From Euborellia annulipes (Eukaryota; Arthropoda; Insecta; Dermaptera; Anisolabididae): a DNA stretch of 64,000 nt. A program made the position numbers and the translations under genes. The stretch lies in contig JAKCPI010012695.1 in assembly GCA_023213315.1 (NCBI GenBank), forward strand, positions 62,001-126,000, read 5' to 3'. The notes under the pieces were generated by a model. That model was not told the DNA's origin and did not search any database. It saw only the letters and a list, made by a program, of their open reading frames with translations. Shown in pieces: positions 12,301-27,915 of this stretch (position 1 is the stretch's first letter; each line of letters starts with the position of its first letter).

Positions 12301-15300
12301 TATAGAAATTAATTTGAATTGTTATTTAAATAAAAATGTATTGACTCAATTCAATTTGAATGTTTGTGGGGGTGTCGAGGCCAATATCTGCACGACACAC
12401 ACACACACACAGATTTGATCATCAACATCATCATGTATTGTTTGTCATCTAAGAACCTTGTTGTTGGCCCCTCCCCTGTTCTGTCTGTCGTGACTGGATA
12501 TGAATGTATAGACCGAAAGAGGGACTACTTACTAATTGGTGTTGCTGGGATATATATATATATACACCTCTAATGGACCTGAATGTCAAAGATAAAAACC
12601 ATCTATTGGAAATTTTTAAAAGCATTTTTTAAAAATGACGTGACTAAAAGATTTCTATTTATTTTAAATAACTAAATTTTGATTGAATTTCCACAATTAT
12701 TTAATTTATCATTTTGTGATTACCCTTAAAATGCTTTTTAGGGATTTTTTTGTTAGTAAAAATCTAAATTCTCCTGTCTATTAATAATATAATGTTGCTT
12801 GTAATTAAATTAAAAATTATATAAACAAAGTTTATAAAAAAAATGAAAAATTCTTTTTAGGGAGTTTTTTTTTTTTTTTTTTTGCAAAAAACTAAATTCC
12901 TCTAAAATTCTATCTAATATTAATTTAATTTTTAAATTTACATGATTTTTTTATATACAAAACTAATTATTTTAACGCATTATAATATAATTTCAAATAT
13001 CACGGACAATATTTAGTGTATTTTGAATTATAAAAATTAATTTCTATTAAAATTCAATTCATTTGAAATTTAAACTAATAATTTTAATAAAAAAATTTGC
13101 TTTTTAATTAATAATAATAATAATAAATTATTGTTGAAATAAAAATTAACCTTAAATAATTATCTCAAATGCTATATTAAACAAAATAATGAAATTTAGA
13201 GTTAATAATGAAAATTAATTTTAAAAAATTAATTAATCGTTTGAAAATAAGCTAGTAAACTAAACTTTAATAATTTACATGAAGTTATTTCATAATTTAT
13301 TCATTTTAAAAACAAAAAGAATATATATATATATATAGATGTGTACATTCTACATCTCATCGAATTATGTTTAATTTGAAAAATAATAATAAATTATCGT
13401 TGAAATGATAAATAATTGTTAAGTATTCATAAAAAAAAAACAACATAAAATATAATTTATCCCTCTTAAAGAAGGGATTAAAAGGGAAAAGCAAAAAAAA
13501 AAAAAAAACTGTTTAGATTTAAGAAAGAGGGTCTGTCGTTGACAGAGACAAGATGCAGACGTAACGTCTCTCTCTCTGTCTCTTTCTGGACCATGAAATG
13601 ACATTCCCTCTCTAAGAAGGCTTTCTTTCCCAACCCAACATATGAGAATCAGACAAGAGATTAAGTTATGAAATTTCGTTTACAAAAAAAAAAGAAGGGT
13701 TTTCTCTTCTTCCAAAAAAAAAAAAAAAAAAAACGATAAAAATCTTTATTTGTAATTTAATACAAAAATATAAAAAAAAGAGAACAAATTCTTGATGATG
13801 ATGATAAAAATTTTACTATTGTGACAATGCGTTGTCTTTTTTTATATTCTTTTCTTTATTATTATTGTGTCATAATTCGAAATGATAAATTTGATATTTT
13901 TTTTTCTTCTTTGAAAAATTTTATATAGTCTATGATGATGAAATTTGATGTGACTAACGCGATAATATTTCCTTAATAAAAAAAAATATATATATATTTA
14001 CTAGGGGAATTTAGTTTTGTATAAACCAAAAATCACTAAATATTCAATTTTTCTTTTATTTTCTAATATATAAATAAAATTCTAATTAAATTTATCTTAA
14101 ATTTGTTAGAATTAAGACGATAATATTTCTTTAACAAATCATCATCTATATATTTAAGAAAAATTTATATAGGCCGGAATATAGTTTTGTATAAAACAAA
14201 AATCACTAAATATTTCTTTTTTTTTTTGCTTTTGACTAATTTATTTTTTAATATTTAAATTAATTATTTTATTTTAAAAATTCTAATTAAATTTATTCAA
14301 TTAGATGTATAATAGAATTAGAAATTTTTTTTTTATGTATTAAAAAAAAATCTCTAAAAAATTACTTAATTTAATCTTTTTTAAAATAACTTATTTTTTT
14401 TTTATTAAATTATAAACTATTTTATTCATATTTACTTTTTATTATTAGAGGATTCTAGGGGAATTTTTTCTTTTTTTTTTAGAAAAAAAGTCCCTAAAAA
14501 TATTATAACTCAAAATTTATTTTAATAAAAATTTTTTTTATATCAATTTTAAATGTTAGATCGATATTGCTAATTATTATAAGGATAAACCCAGTACACT
14601 AGGGAATTTTGTTTTCACAAAAAAAAATCCCTAAAAATTCTATAAATATTTACGGATTACATTTTCTAGCTTGATGTTTTCTTCGTCTATTAATAGAGGT
14701 TAGTTTTTTTTTCTCCTTGTTCATCCATTTAAACGTCGGCGCTCATAAATCATGAAATGGGAGCCACGCGTTATTTATTGATTAATGCATTTACATGGCG
14801 ACATTTTTACCTCTCTGACTCATAGGAAATTTTAAAAAAGAATTTCTATTTTAAAGAGCGAGAAGTGATAAGAGAAAAATTTCGTTGATAAAAGAATAAT
14901 ATTTTTTTTAAAGATAAAATGGAAAGTCAATTTAATTGTTTATTCCTGAATAATATGTGATGAAATGTCTAAATCCTTTTTCTAGACATTTTAAATATAT
15001 ATATATATATTCTACATCTTCTATAACTGCGCCCAATTAAGATGAAAAATTCCACTATAATTGTTTATATTCATGTTAATCATCATTAGAACAAACTAAT
15101 GACAGGAATTTATGTTGTTTTTGTCTTTAAAATACATCATCTTTTGATTTAGGGGAATTTTATTTTTTTTTTTTTTTAACAAAAAAATCACTAAGAAATT
15201 GTTTTTGTTTTTAATAAGAATTAATAGACGAAATAGAATAATATTAAGTACAAATTTTTTCGATAATAACTATCTTTTGATTTAGGGAAATTTATTTTTT

Positions 15301-18300
15301 ATAAACAAAAAATCACTAAAGATTTTTTTCAGTTTTTTTGTTTTTGTTTTTAATAAAAAAACGAAATAGAATAATAAAAACTACAAATTCTAATTACTAT
15401 GGTAACGATATTTTGATTTAGGGGATTTTATTTTTTGTATAAGAAACAGAGAATAAAGTAAGAATAAAATGTTTACGTTATTTTTTGATTGCATAATGTT
15501 TAATTTTTTATTGCTAGTAATGGAAGGGAATCAAACAAATTAGGTGACGAGACTTTCAATTTTTTTTTTCATAAACAAAAAAATCACTAACAAAATTTTT
15601 GTATTGAATTTTTTAATAAGAATTAATAGTCAAAATAGATTAATAAAAATACAAATTTTAATTATCATACATTAGAGTAATATATATCTTTTGATTTAGG
15701 GGAATTTTTTTTTTTATAAACAAAAAATCACTAACAAATTTTTTTTTAACCAATAAATAATAATCACATTATTATTGTTATTTCATATATATATATCAGA
15801 GCATTCATTGTTAATTTAATGGCGTTAATAACAACATTCCACATTTGACATTTGAAATAAAATAATTGGCTAAAGGATTCTAAGAAAGAAAAAAAGATCA
15901 TTGTTAAGATCATCCTTTTATTTTTTTTTTTTTATTATAAAATGAATTGCTTTAGATTTCTTCTGTAAAGGAATTTTCTTGTTGCATTGCGAACCCAACA
16001 ACATAATGAAAATAAATTTCAAGATGGAAAAAGAAGATCGTGACACTGTTTTGTTGAAGGCAAAACCCATTTGATAAACTACCAGCTAATTTCAGTCATA
16101 AATTTCCACTTTTGTTGCTCCATATCTTCTAAAAGCGAAGCCACGCTATCATCCGCCATTTTCGAGAGACTTTAATGAAAGGATAAAGAATTTATACTCT
16201 AATTATTCTTCTTCAAGGTCAAGAAACTCATCAACAAAAATTCATTTATATGAATACAAGATGCCAAAAAAAAAAGAATTTATCATAAATATAACAAATT
16301 AATTGTACAAAGAATACAAAAATAAAGGATTTTTTATCATTCTAATTATTAAATTAAAGATTGATAAAATTAATTGATTTATTGATTGTTTTTTTCTAAC
16401 AATTAGTCTATATTTTTATTATTCCAAAATGATTATAATTATTAGAATAATAAAATCAAATTAAGAAAAAAAAAATACTAAATATTCAATTGTTAACAAT
16501 TATAAATAAACATTTTTATATAAAAAAATAACTTTTTCTCTTTTTTTAATTATTTATTTAATTTTTATTAATTAATTCATTAAATATTTAATTGGGGAAA
16601 TTTGTTTTTCCCCAAACAAAAAATCCCTAGCAATGTTTTCCAAATTGGTTGATAAGTTTTTAGTTAGTTTGGTGTTAGTTTTCAATACACCCCCTTTTGT
16701 TTATTTAATATCATTAAATAATTTTAAAATGTGAAATAAATTATAATCAACTAGGAGAATATTGTTTTTATAAACAAAAAATCCCTATATAATAATAATA
16801 ATGGTGTAATTATTATTTATTGAAACTTTAAGAAAAATTATTAGTGATTTTTTGTTTAGAAAAAAATAAATTCCCCTAAATCAAGATGTAGGCCTATATA
16901 TAGATAATTCGAATTTGCAATTTTATTAATCTATCTTAACTATTAATAATTATTTAATAAAATAAAAATGTTAGTGATTTTTTGTTTAGAAAAAAAAAAT
17001 TACTAAATATTCAATTGTTTACAATTATAAATAAAAAATAGTTTTACAAACAAAAAATAACTTCTTTTTTTTTTATTTTTAAAATTTTTCATTCATTAGA
17101 TACTTTTAAATCAATTAAATTAGAATCATCATATCCACTAGGGGAATTTATACTTTTTTAAAAACAAAAAATCCCTAGAAATTTTTTCATTTAATTTTAT
17201 TATAATTATCTTAAGATATTTTATAAATTAAAATTAAACACTAGGGATATTTAGTTTTAAATAAAAAAAAAAAATCCCTAGAAATTCATATATTCTTTTG
17301 AAAGAAAAGCTGAAGAGAGAATAGACTATGAATAAATGAATCTTTGATTTTTAACCTTGTTTTTAAATATAAATGCAAATTACAAGAAGACAAGAAAAAT
17401 AAATGACAATAATTCTTTTTTTTTTGTCCCCCCCTTATATTAAAAAGGGAAATTTTTCTTTTAGAGTCGAAGAACAAAAGAATTTTGAATAAATCACATC
17501 AAATAAGGAAAACAAAGAGGAAGTTTTTTTTTTTTTAAGGAGGGGTCTTCTCTCTGTTGATGTCATTTCATTCTATCGCTAAATTACACCAAGGTGTGTC
17601 TCTCTCTCTCTCTCTCACTCTATTGAATTGGTAAATATTGAATAATAATTTTTATTTTTATTCATTTATGCGTTTGTGTCTGTTTTTGGTGTTTGTGTTT
17701 GTTAAAAGAAGAAAAGAAGTTTTTTTTTTTTTTCTTAAATATTGAATTTTTCCGTTATTTTGTTTACATTTCAATTTTTTTTTTAAATTTTGGTTTGTTA
17801 TTTAAAAATAAAAATTTTAAATAGAAACTTATTTAGGGGAATTTATTTTTTTATAAATAAAAAATCACTAACAATTTAGTAACAATTAAATTTAGTCGAA
17901 TTCTATATTGAATAATAAAATTACAAATTATTTAAAAATTAAAATTTTAGAAACTTGCGTCTATTTATAGGATTAAATCTTTTAATTTAGGGGAATTTAT
18001 TTTTCTATAAATAAAAAATCACTTATAAATTTAAATAATCTAAAAATTAAAATTTTAAGTAGAAAATTAGGCTTATTTACATGATCGTAACTGTCAGTTT
18101 AGGGGAATTTATTTTTTTATAAATAAAAAATCCCTAATCATGAATGTTTTTTTCTATAATAAGAATTTAATAGTCAAAATTGAAGAATAAACAAATAAAG
18201 TATGTATTTAAAAATTAAGATTTCAAATAGAAATTTACTCTTTTTTACATAATTATATCTTTAGATTTAGGGGAATTTATTTTTCTATAAATGAAAAATT

Positions 18301-21300
18301 CCTAACAAATTTTTTTAGTGAATTTAAATTATTTAAAAAATTAAAGAAACCTTCGATATTTATCGACTGTAGTACTGTAGGATTATATATATATATGGGG
18401 CATTCCACGCCAACTCGACCACTTCTGAACCCGACCATTTTTGATTTGGCTGAAACTTTGTCATCTTTTTGTACCCTATTGAAAACGTGTTTGAGAATTT
18501 TTTCAGATTTTACGACCCAGCCAAAAAAAAGTTATAGCATTTTCAAAAAACATCGATTTTTTTTTAAATAACCGTAAAACTGTCAAAAATTAACTTATCG
18601 GGACGATTTTTTTTGAAATTTTTGTCTTTAAATGTACTTTTCAGAAAAAAATATGACAAAATTTTACAGATTCATCTTGAACGTTTTTTTGACATTTTCG
18701 GAAAAAAACAAAAATTTCGGGATGAATGACACTTTTTTTAATTTTTTTTTTATAAAAAACTTTGATTTTTCTACAATTGCTCTGAAAATTTCAGAGTGGG
18801 ATTATTTCGCTTTCTATTTTTTTTTATTTTTGAAAAAAAAAACATTTTTTTCTCCGCTTATTTATCATGATGGTGCTCTTAAATTCTTCCAGGACTGTCC
18901 GAGATTCTAGAAAATTGAAGAAAAATAATAATAATAATAGTTAGGGGTGATGAAAATCGAGAAAATTCCATTTATCCTGAAAAAATTAAAAATTAGTTGT
19001 GTATTCAACTACTTAAGTATTTGAAGCGTCAAGTAAAAGCTTAGAAACATGGGCGTAACTAGGGGAGTGCCAGGGGGCCTGGCTCTCCCCAGAAGCTCCT
19101 TGCCCCAAGAAAAATTGAGAAAATATGGGGCTTTCCAGGCCCACCGGAAGATGGCTGGTCCCATGGCCCCCCCCCCTTCTATTTTTCTTGGGGCAAGGAG
19201 CTTTCTGGGAGAGCCAGGCCCTGCCTCCCTAGTTACGCCCATGTTTCTAAGCTTTACTTGACGCTTCAAATACTAAGTAGTTGAATACACAACTAATTTT
19301 TAATTTTTTCAGGATAAATGGAATTTTCTCGATTTTCATCACCCTAACTATTATTATTATTATTTTTCTTCAATTTTCTAGAATCTCGGATCCTGGAAGA
19401 ATTTAAGAGCCCATCATGATAAATAAGCGGAGAAAAAAAATGTTTTTTTTCAAAAATAAAAAAAATAGAAAGCGAAATAATCCCACTCTGAAATTTTCAG
19501 AGCAATTGTAGAAAAATCAAAGTTTTTTATAAAAAAAAAATTAAAAAAAAAGTGTCATTCATCCCGAAATTTTTGTTTTTTTCCGAAAATGTCAAAAAAC
19601 GTTCAAGATGAATCTGTAAAATTTTGTCATATTTTTTTCTGAAAAGTACATTTAAAGACAAAAATTTCAAAAAAATCGTCCCGATAAGTTAATTTTTGAC
19701 AGTTTTACGGTTATTTAAAAAAAATCGATGTTTTTTGAAAATGCTATAACTTTTTTTTGGCTGGGTCGTAAAATCTGAAAAAATTCTCAAACACGTTTTC
19801 AATAGGGTACAAAAAGATGACAAAGTTTCAGCCAAATCAAAAATGGTCGGGTTCAGAAGTGGTCGAGTTGGCGTGGAATGCCCCATATATATTGACTTCA
19901 GTTAGAAATAATTTTTAATTAAAAATAAAATAAATAATATTATAATATTTCTATTAAATATAATTATTAATTAAATCATATTTTATTAACACATTGTTGA
20001 TTTAATATTACAATTTATTATTATTATTATTAAATTTTAAAATCTCACTAATAAATTCTTCTATTTTATATATTCTTTGAAGTTGCTTTTTATTTCCCAC
20101 TAAGGGACTAAGGAATTTTTTTTTTAATCATCTGATAAAACTTTTGATTAATTCCTTTTAATTGCAAGAAGGGCAGGCAAAAAAATAAAAAGGTGCATTT
20201 CCTAACTATAAAATAAATTCCTTAACCTAACTTTGCATAAAAATTACATTTTTTTTTTTTTTTAGTTTAACTACAGTAATTCTTGAAATATTTTTCTTTG
20301 AGGTTAAATAATTTTTGTTAATTATCGTCATTATTTCATATTATGACTTACAATTTAAACTGTATGAAATTCTTTGTTTAAAGACAGCCATTTTTATTTT
20401 GCATTGTTCTATTTTTGTGGCTCACATTAGATCTATTCATAACTTTGAAACAATTAAAAATTTCTTTAATTATTGTAACATGATCTCATTATTCAATTAA
20501 TTGTTAAAAATAAAATTAATAAAAAAAATATATATTTTTATAATAAACGAGATTAGTAAATTTAAACTGAAATTTAATGACCTGGTATTTTAAAATGAAA
20601 AAAATATTTTGATTAATTCTTCATTATTTAAAATTTAAGAAATGGAGATTTAAAATGTATTTTTACTATATTTATTATTGCGTAATAATATTCTTTTATT
20701 TATAAATAATTAATTTTTTATTTTAAATTAGAAATAATGAGTTTATATTGTAATAATTAATCAATAATTGATTTTAATAAATAATTTATAAACAATGGAG
20801 AGTTGAATTAAATGTTGATTAAACAAATTAAAGTTATTTATATAATAAATAGCCTTGTGCTTGCTCGTCCATGCGTTGTGTTTTATGAAAATTGAAGGTA
20901 TTTCTCCTTGAACTAAAAAATTTTCAAATTTTTTTATCTTCTTCTTAAGGCATAGAAATAAATAAATGCACGACGTAAATGCCAAATAACAAAATCACTG
21001 GAATGCAAGGCTTTTTGATTCTCTAATATAAACGTTAAAATTTGTAATGATGCTTAATTCATTTTAACACCTCTTTGCAATCAATTGCTATCAATTATTT
21101 TGAAAACAAGCGTTAATATTTAGTTAAAAATTAATATCATAAGAGGTAACGCCTTATTTGTTTAATACATAAACATGGCGTCTTTTAAACAAATATTGAA
21201 AGAGATGTAGAAATATATATATATATAAATTTCTAGGGATTTTTTTTTGGTATATAACTAAATTCCCCTAGTGTGAGAAATATTAAATTAAATTATAATC

Positions 21301-24300
21301 AAAATAAAAACACTAAAGGTATTTAGTTTTATATAAAAATAAAATTCAAAAATATATTTCTACATATTTTAGTTCCAAAATCTAATTAATTCTACTATTA
21401 TTAATTAATTTGAATTTTTAGGGATTTTATTTTTATATAAAATTAAATTCCCCTAGTTGATTATAATTTAATTTATCAAATGTTAATAAATTAAAAAAAA
21501 AACCTGGCGTTACAAGCACAGAACACAACTTTCAATTACTGAAGGGAATATAAAATTAAATTAAAATCAATTTAAAAAAAAATACAGTAAGGGAATTTAG
21601 TTTTATATAAAAATAAAATCCCTAGACATTCAAATATTTAAATTCCACATTATTAATTAATCTTTAAAATAAATAATAACATTGATTTTACCTTAAAAAA
21701 AAAATATTCTCCTAAAGGAAATTGATTATTTATTTATTTTTATATAAATAAAAAATCACTAAAAATGAAAATTTTGTTATTTATTAGTCAAGTAGAAATT
21801 GTAATTGTATAAATGAAATTTCTATATAAAGTGAGGGTGGGAATAGGGGAGTTTGTGACTGAGTGAGTGAACAGCAGGTAAGCAGCAGGTGTCTGGTTGA
21901 ACTAAATGCTGCTAGTGCCTTTTTTTCCTTCTTCGTTCACTCATGCGCACAATCGATAGGCACCGAACCGTGGAAACGACAGATAATCGGAATATGGTGA
22001 CTGACTGACTGGGAAACCATAAGATGACGCCAAAAAATGGAGAATTCAATAAAAGAAATTATCTTTTTTTTAGGGGTTAGCCACATAATAGCCGAGATTT
22101 GTAAACATTTATGGTTTAAAGAGAGGAAAAAAAAATATGTATTTATCTACAGTGTGAAAGATACATTTCTGTTTCTCACAAGGGGACCCTACGGCTAGTG
22201 GGTCAACGATTCTTTTTTTTTATGTTTTATTAATAAAAATCAAATGGATAATATTTAATTATATAAAAAATGTTCTTCAAAAATTATAAAAATATTAAGT
22301 TTACAGTAATTAAACATCTTATTTTTTAAATAGAAATCTATTAATTCAACAATGCCAAAAATATTTTAATATAAAATTTAAATGGATTTTGAAAAGATGT
22401 AGAATATATATATATATATATTCTACATCTTTTCAAAATATATTTAAATTTTATATTAAAATATATATAGGGTCTATATATATTATTCTTTGATTCTTTT
22501 AAACGTTCCTTTGCATTTTTTTTTTCTAAAATTAATACTTATAGTAATCAACAATGCCAAAGATATTTAAAAAATTTCTTATTTAAATGCTTTTTTATAA
22601 GAGATCTAGAAGTATATAAATAATATTCTTTGAATCGGTAATAATAGACCAAAAAATATGTTGATTCTTTTAAATACCTAATCTGGCATTTTTTTTAAAT
22701 AAAAAATTCTAGTAATTATTTCAACAATGTCAATATTATCTAATTAAAAAAAAAAATATAAACAAATATTCTTTGATTCTTTTAAACAATCGATTTTTTT
22801 TGTTTTGTTTTGAAATCAAAATTGACGGTAATTAAACGTTTTTATTTTAATTAGTCATTTTGCTATTTTTGTTGGTTTAATGACGAAGAAGGCCATTTGA
22901 CTAATAATTAAGGTCGTCACCTACTTTTTCCATTTGTCATTTAATACGCATGTCTTCTTCTTCTTCTTTGCGTGTGTCAGTCCAAAAAGCAACTGTTTAT
23001 TTTTCTAACAACATCATCATCAGCGTCTACGTTAACACATAACCTAACGAGAATAATTGGAATACAAGGTGACGGTTATTTAATCTAGTTTCTTTTCTAT
23101 GGGGCGCTGGAGAATCCATTCGGGTAGAGAAAGAGAATAAAAAAAACTCCTTTTATAATTGTATAGAGCGATAGGGTGGAAGAATCAAAGAATATATAAA
23201 CTATAGGCCCCTATATTCTTTATTTATTAATATATATTTCTATATCTCTTCTAAAAAAGCATTTAAATTAGAAATTTTATAATAATTAAATTATTTATAT
23301 TAAAAATTAAATATTATTGACATTGTTGTTTAATTAATTTAAAAAATTAAGAATTAAAAAAAATGTAATTATTATCGACTCAAAGAATATTATTTATGTA
23401 TTTAAATTAGAAATTTTATAATATATCAATTATTTGTATTAAAAATTAAATATCTTTGGCATACTATTAAATATTAATTTCAAAGAAAAAATACAACGAT
23501 TGTTTAAAGAAATCAAAGAATATTAATTTATTAATATTATTAACTATAAATTAATATTACTAGAATTTTTAATTTAAATAATTCTTGAATATTTTAAAGA
23601 ATCAAAGAATATATATATTTTTTTATTACCGACTCAAAGAATATTAATTATATCTCTTCTAAAGTTAGATTTTTTATATTAATTAATACATTATTGTTTA
23701 ATTACTAGAATTTTTAATTTAATAAAAAATGCTAGTTTATTTTAAAGAATCAAAGAATATTTTATATTTTTTGTTTATTACCTACTCACAGAATATATAT
23801 TTCTCAAAATTAGAAATTTTATAATAATTAAAGTATTTATATTCAAAATGGAAGAAACACAGAAATATTGCAATAAAGTGTTTTTTTTAACAAATACCTC
23901 CTTTTCTAGTCACTAAAAATAAATTAAAATTAAAATTAAATAAACAAACAAATTTTTTTTAATTATTTATAAATAATAATAAAAAATTGTTTGTTGAAAT
24001 AATAATTAATTATTTTAACAATACAAGATTATTAAAAATAAATAATTCTTGATTAAATTTCTTCTTCTAATAATAATAATAACGATTTGTGTTATTAATA
24101 GTTCTCAGACTGTAATGGAAACTCTCTCTAGCTCTGCTCTACGTCATCAAATCAATAAAATTGATTCTTATTAAATTTTTCATCTCCTTTGAGTGAATCC
24201 AATTTCTTTTTTCTAATTTTATTGAATATTACGGAATTCTCTATCTCTTTCTTTTTTATTCAATTCTATCAAGAATGCGGAAAAGAAGAAAATTGAATAT

Positions 24301-27300
24301 TATAAATTTTAGAAATCAAAAAAAATTAAATTCACATTTCATCATAGTTAATGATGACGTCATCATTTCAAATGTGTAAAAATTATACCAGTCATAATAA
24401 AATGGGAAGAATCCATTCAATATTAGATTTTAAGGGGTTGAAATATGAAATAGTAAAACGTCAAAAGAAAAAACAAAAACATTTCGGTGATTCTTTATAT
24501 TATTGAACTTTCACAATAAAAAAATACTTTTTAATGTAAAATTTTTGTAATTTAATAAAATTTCTCAAAAAATATTTCTAATCAGTGTTTTTTTAATGTT
24601 ATTTCAGTAAATATTCGCTAAAAACACTTTTTAATATAAAATTTCTGTTTCTTAATTAAATTTTTATAAAAAAACATTTCTTAGGCAGTGTTTCTATGTT
24701 ATTTTGTTAAATAATCGTTAAAAAAAAACATTTTTTAATGCAAAATTTCTGTTTCTTCATTAACTATTCTCAAAAACACTTCATAGTAAGTATTTTTGTG
24801 TTATTTCATTAAACATCCTCTAAAAAAAAGACTTTTTAATTTCAAACTTTCTTTGTTTATAGACGCCATTTTAATTTAACCTCAAATAGTTTTTTTTTTT
24901 TTTAATTAAATTTAAAAGAAAAAAATAAAATATTTCAATTTTTATTTTTCAATAAAAATTGAGATATAGTAAGATAAATAAAAGCGTTTAAATTTATTCA
25001 ATTAATCCCCCCCCTCTCTCTCTTTGGTTACATTTTTTCGTTTTTTAGTGTATTTTTATATAATAGCTATATGAAGCAATTTATTATCTTTTTCAAGCCT
25101 GAATGATTAGAAAGTGTCAAAGTGAAAAAATTAAATCTGCACAAGGTTTCGTTTTTTTTTTCCTATCATCATTTCAGTGAGTGACAATCGAAAGCGTGAA
25201 TAATTCTTTGTTTTTTTTTATATATAAAAGTATTTAATAAACTCGGATAAAATGGATTTAATACAATTCAATTTAAAGACACATTTTTGCAAACCTTATT
25301 AAAATGATTTATAAACAAATTGAATTTGAGATAAAACAAAAAAAAAGAACTTTCATTTTATATCTGTGCGTTAAAGTCTCCTTTATGGCGTACGTGCGCA
25401 TTAAAGTCTCCATTAAAACGTGAGCGTTAAAGTCTCCAAATTCGCACAGGGTGTCAAATACAGTACAAGATGTTATTGAAATACAAAATTATAGCACAGA
25501 TGTATGATATTTGATTTTATTTCAACTTATTAAAATACAATAATTTGATATTTAAACCATATGATGATATTTAAAAAAGATGATGATGATGATGATGACT
25601 CGTGTAAAAAAAAAAATCCAATAGTAAACATGTCAAACTTTCTATTGTATCATAAAGGATAAAGGAAATATCATAACGAGTCAGTTATGATTAAAATTTC
25701 TAGAATTTCTATGATTAGTCAAATCATATTGAATGATGATTCAAGATTTTGTGACTTCATTTAGGGAAAACAATTAAATTTTATACTTTTTACATTTATT
25801 TATTAATCTCTACTTCCATTACCAGAACAGCTAATAATGAAATAAACTTATCTAAAAAATATTCAAGATGCTCAAATTTATTTCACTTCTTACGCTAGTA
25901 TAATAAAAATGTGTCAAAGATTTTTTTATTGATCATAGTACCAAACTAATAATTTATATTAAAATCATCAGGTACGCTAATAATTTTAAAAATTGTATTT
26001 AATTGAGAAATTTTAACTTTAAAATGAATGGAACGAATTAGAAAATTTAGATTTCTTTCATAAATACTAGAAAAGTTTCAATTTAATTTAAAATTATTAT
26101 TATTAAAAGCGTATTTTGATATTCATTTGTAAAATATCAACCTCTAATGATGTATTCTTAGATTTCTTAGATTTTAAAAGTCTATTTTGAGTAATCTTTT
26201 GGGTTAACAAATATATAATCTACATCTTTCTTAAAGTTAGCATATGAACGACATTGGAGACTTGAATGCATGGAGATTTCAATGATTGAATAGGAAATGT
26301 TATTTGGTTAAAATATATATAGTCTATATCTCTCTTAAATTAAGCATATGAGAGTCTCTTTGTTTTGTTTATGTTCTTTGATTTTTTCTTTTTATAATTA
26401 ATATATTTTAACCTAAAAAAGCCATTTTTATATTTGTTTTTATAATCAAAAATCAAATTTATTTGAGAATTAAATAAAAAAAAACTAAGCAAGACTAAAT
26501 GTTTTTTTTTTTTTTTGTGATCGATCATCTGCTTCCTGTAACAAACAAAACCTGTTGTTATTGTATGGACCTTATGAGAGAGAGAGAAGAAATTGCAAAA
26601 GGCAAAATAAATATTCATTAGTTGAGTAGGCGGTCGGAGGAAAAGGGTTTAAGTCTTTTGTCTTATCCCTCAGGGGTAATCACACACACACGGGTTAATG
26701 GTTAGGAGAAGGGGATTTTAAATTCTAGATAAGAAAAAAAAAAAAAGAAAACAATGATATCTGACAACCTAACAGACCAAAAACAAATTCCTTCTTTCTT
26801 TATCTTTATTTTTATATCTTTAAACTAAATACTTTATCAAAATTATATATAAAATTCTAGAGGTTTTACTCAGACTCTAGAATTTTATATATAAATTTTA
26901 CCAGACCACACCATCCAACGATAATATTTTATCAAAATTATTTGGAGACTTGAATGAACGAAAATTGGAGACTTTAATGCATGGAGATTTCAATGATTGA
27001 ATAGGAAATGTTTCTAAATATTATACTTTATCAACATTTTTGGAGACTTGAATGAACGAAAATTGGAGACTTTAATGCATGGAGATTTCAATGATTGAAT
27101 AGGAAATGTTTTATTTATTTAAAATAAATAAATATATCGAATGTTTTAAACATAAGGTATAAATAAATAAATCGGGAATGATGAGAAATGATGTTAGTTA
27201 GTTGACTTGCAAATAAAAATGTATGCTAATTAGGAAGGAAGTCTATAAAACCAGATTCCCAGTTAGATGGACCAAAAGAAGAGTGAGAGATGATCTACGT

Positions 27301-27875
27301 ATTCCAAAGAGTGAGTGAGACTGTGGGAAAACATTGATATTAAAAAAAAAAAAGAAGTTCGTAATTCGTGATGATCAGAGTTAGAGAGAGAATTAGGCAA
27401 TTTGTTGTCCTTAAAACTAAAGAAATGAAAAAAAAAAAAGAATATTCTCAGAGAATTTGAATTTCATTGTTAAAAAACGTAATATTATTTTAATAATATT
27501 TATCTAATTTTAAATTTAGAATTTTAAATTCTATTTATAAAATTAATATTGAACTAAAATAAATAAAAATTGGCTTCTTTTGTTTAAAATATAGAAAATA
27601 AATAATATAAAATATCAAAGAACATAAACAAGGCAAAGAGGCTTTTAGATGCTAAATTTAAGAGAGATGTAGATTATATATTTTAACCTAAAAAAGCTCA
27701 ATATAGGTTTATATATTATTGTAAGAAACATGATTATAAATTAAATAAGAGAAAGTAAAAATGATAATCATAAAGTCACTTGAACACAGTTAGGAAAATT
27801 AATTTTTCGATTATATTTTACCTAAAAAAAAACAAAAAGTTGAAATGGTTATAACAAAATTTTAGAAGAGATGTA

Positions 27876-27915
<40 letters not shown>

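Noticed and set aside
18632..18910. 92-codon open frame in the palindrome
   Set aside because: Phe/Lys-rich low complexity, mirrored by similar frames in the other arm (19689-19886), and no resemblance to a transposase.
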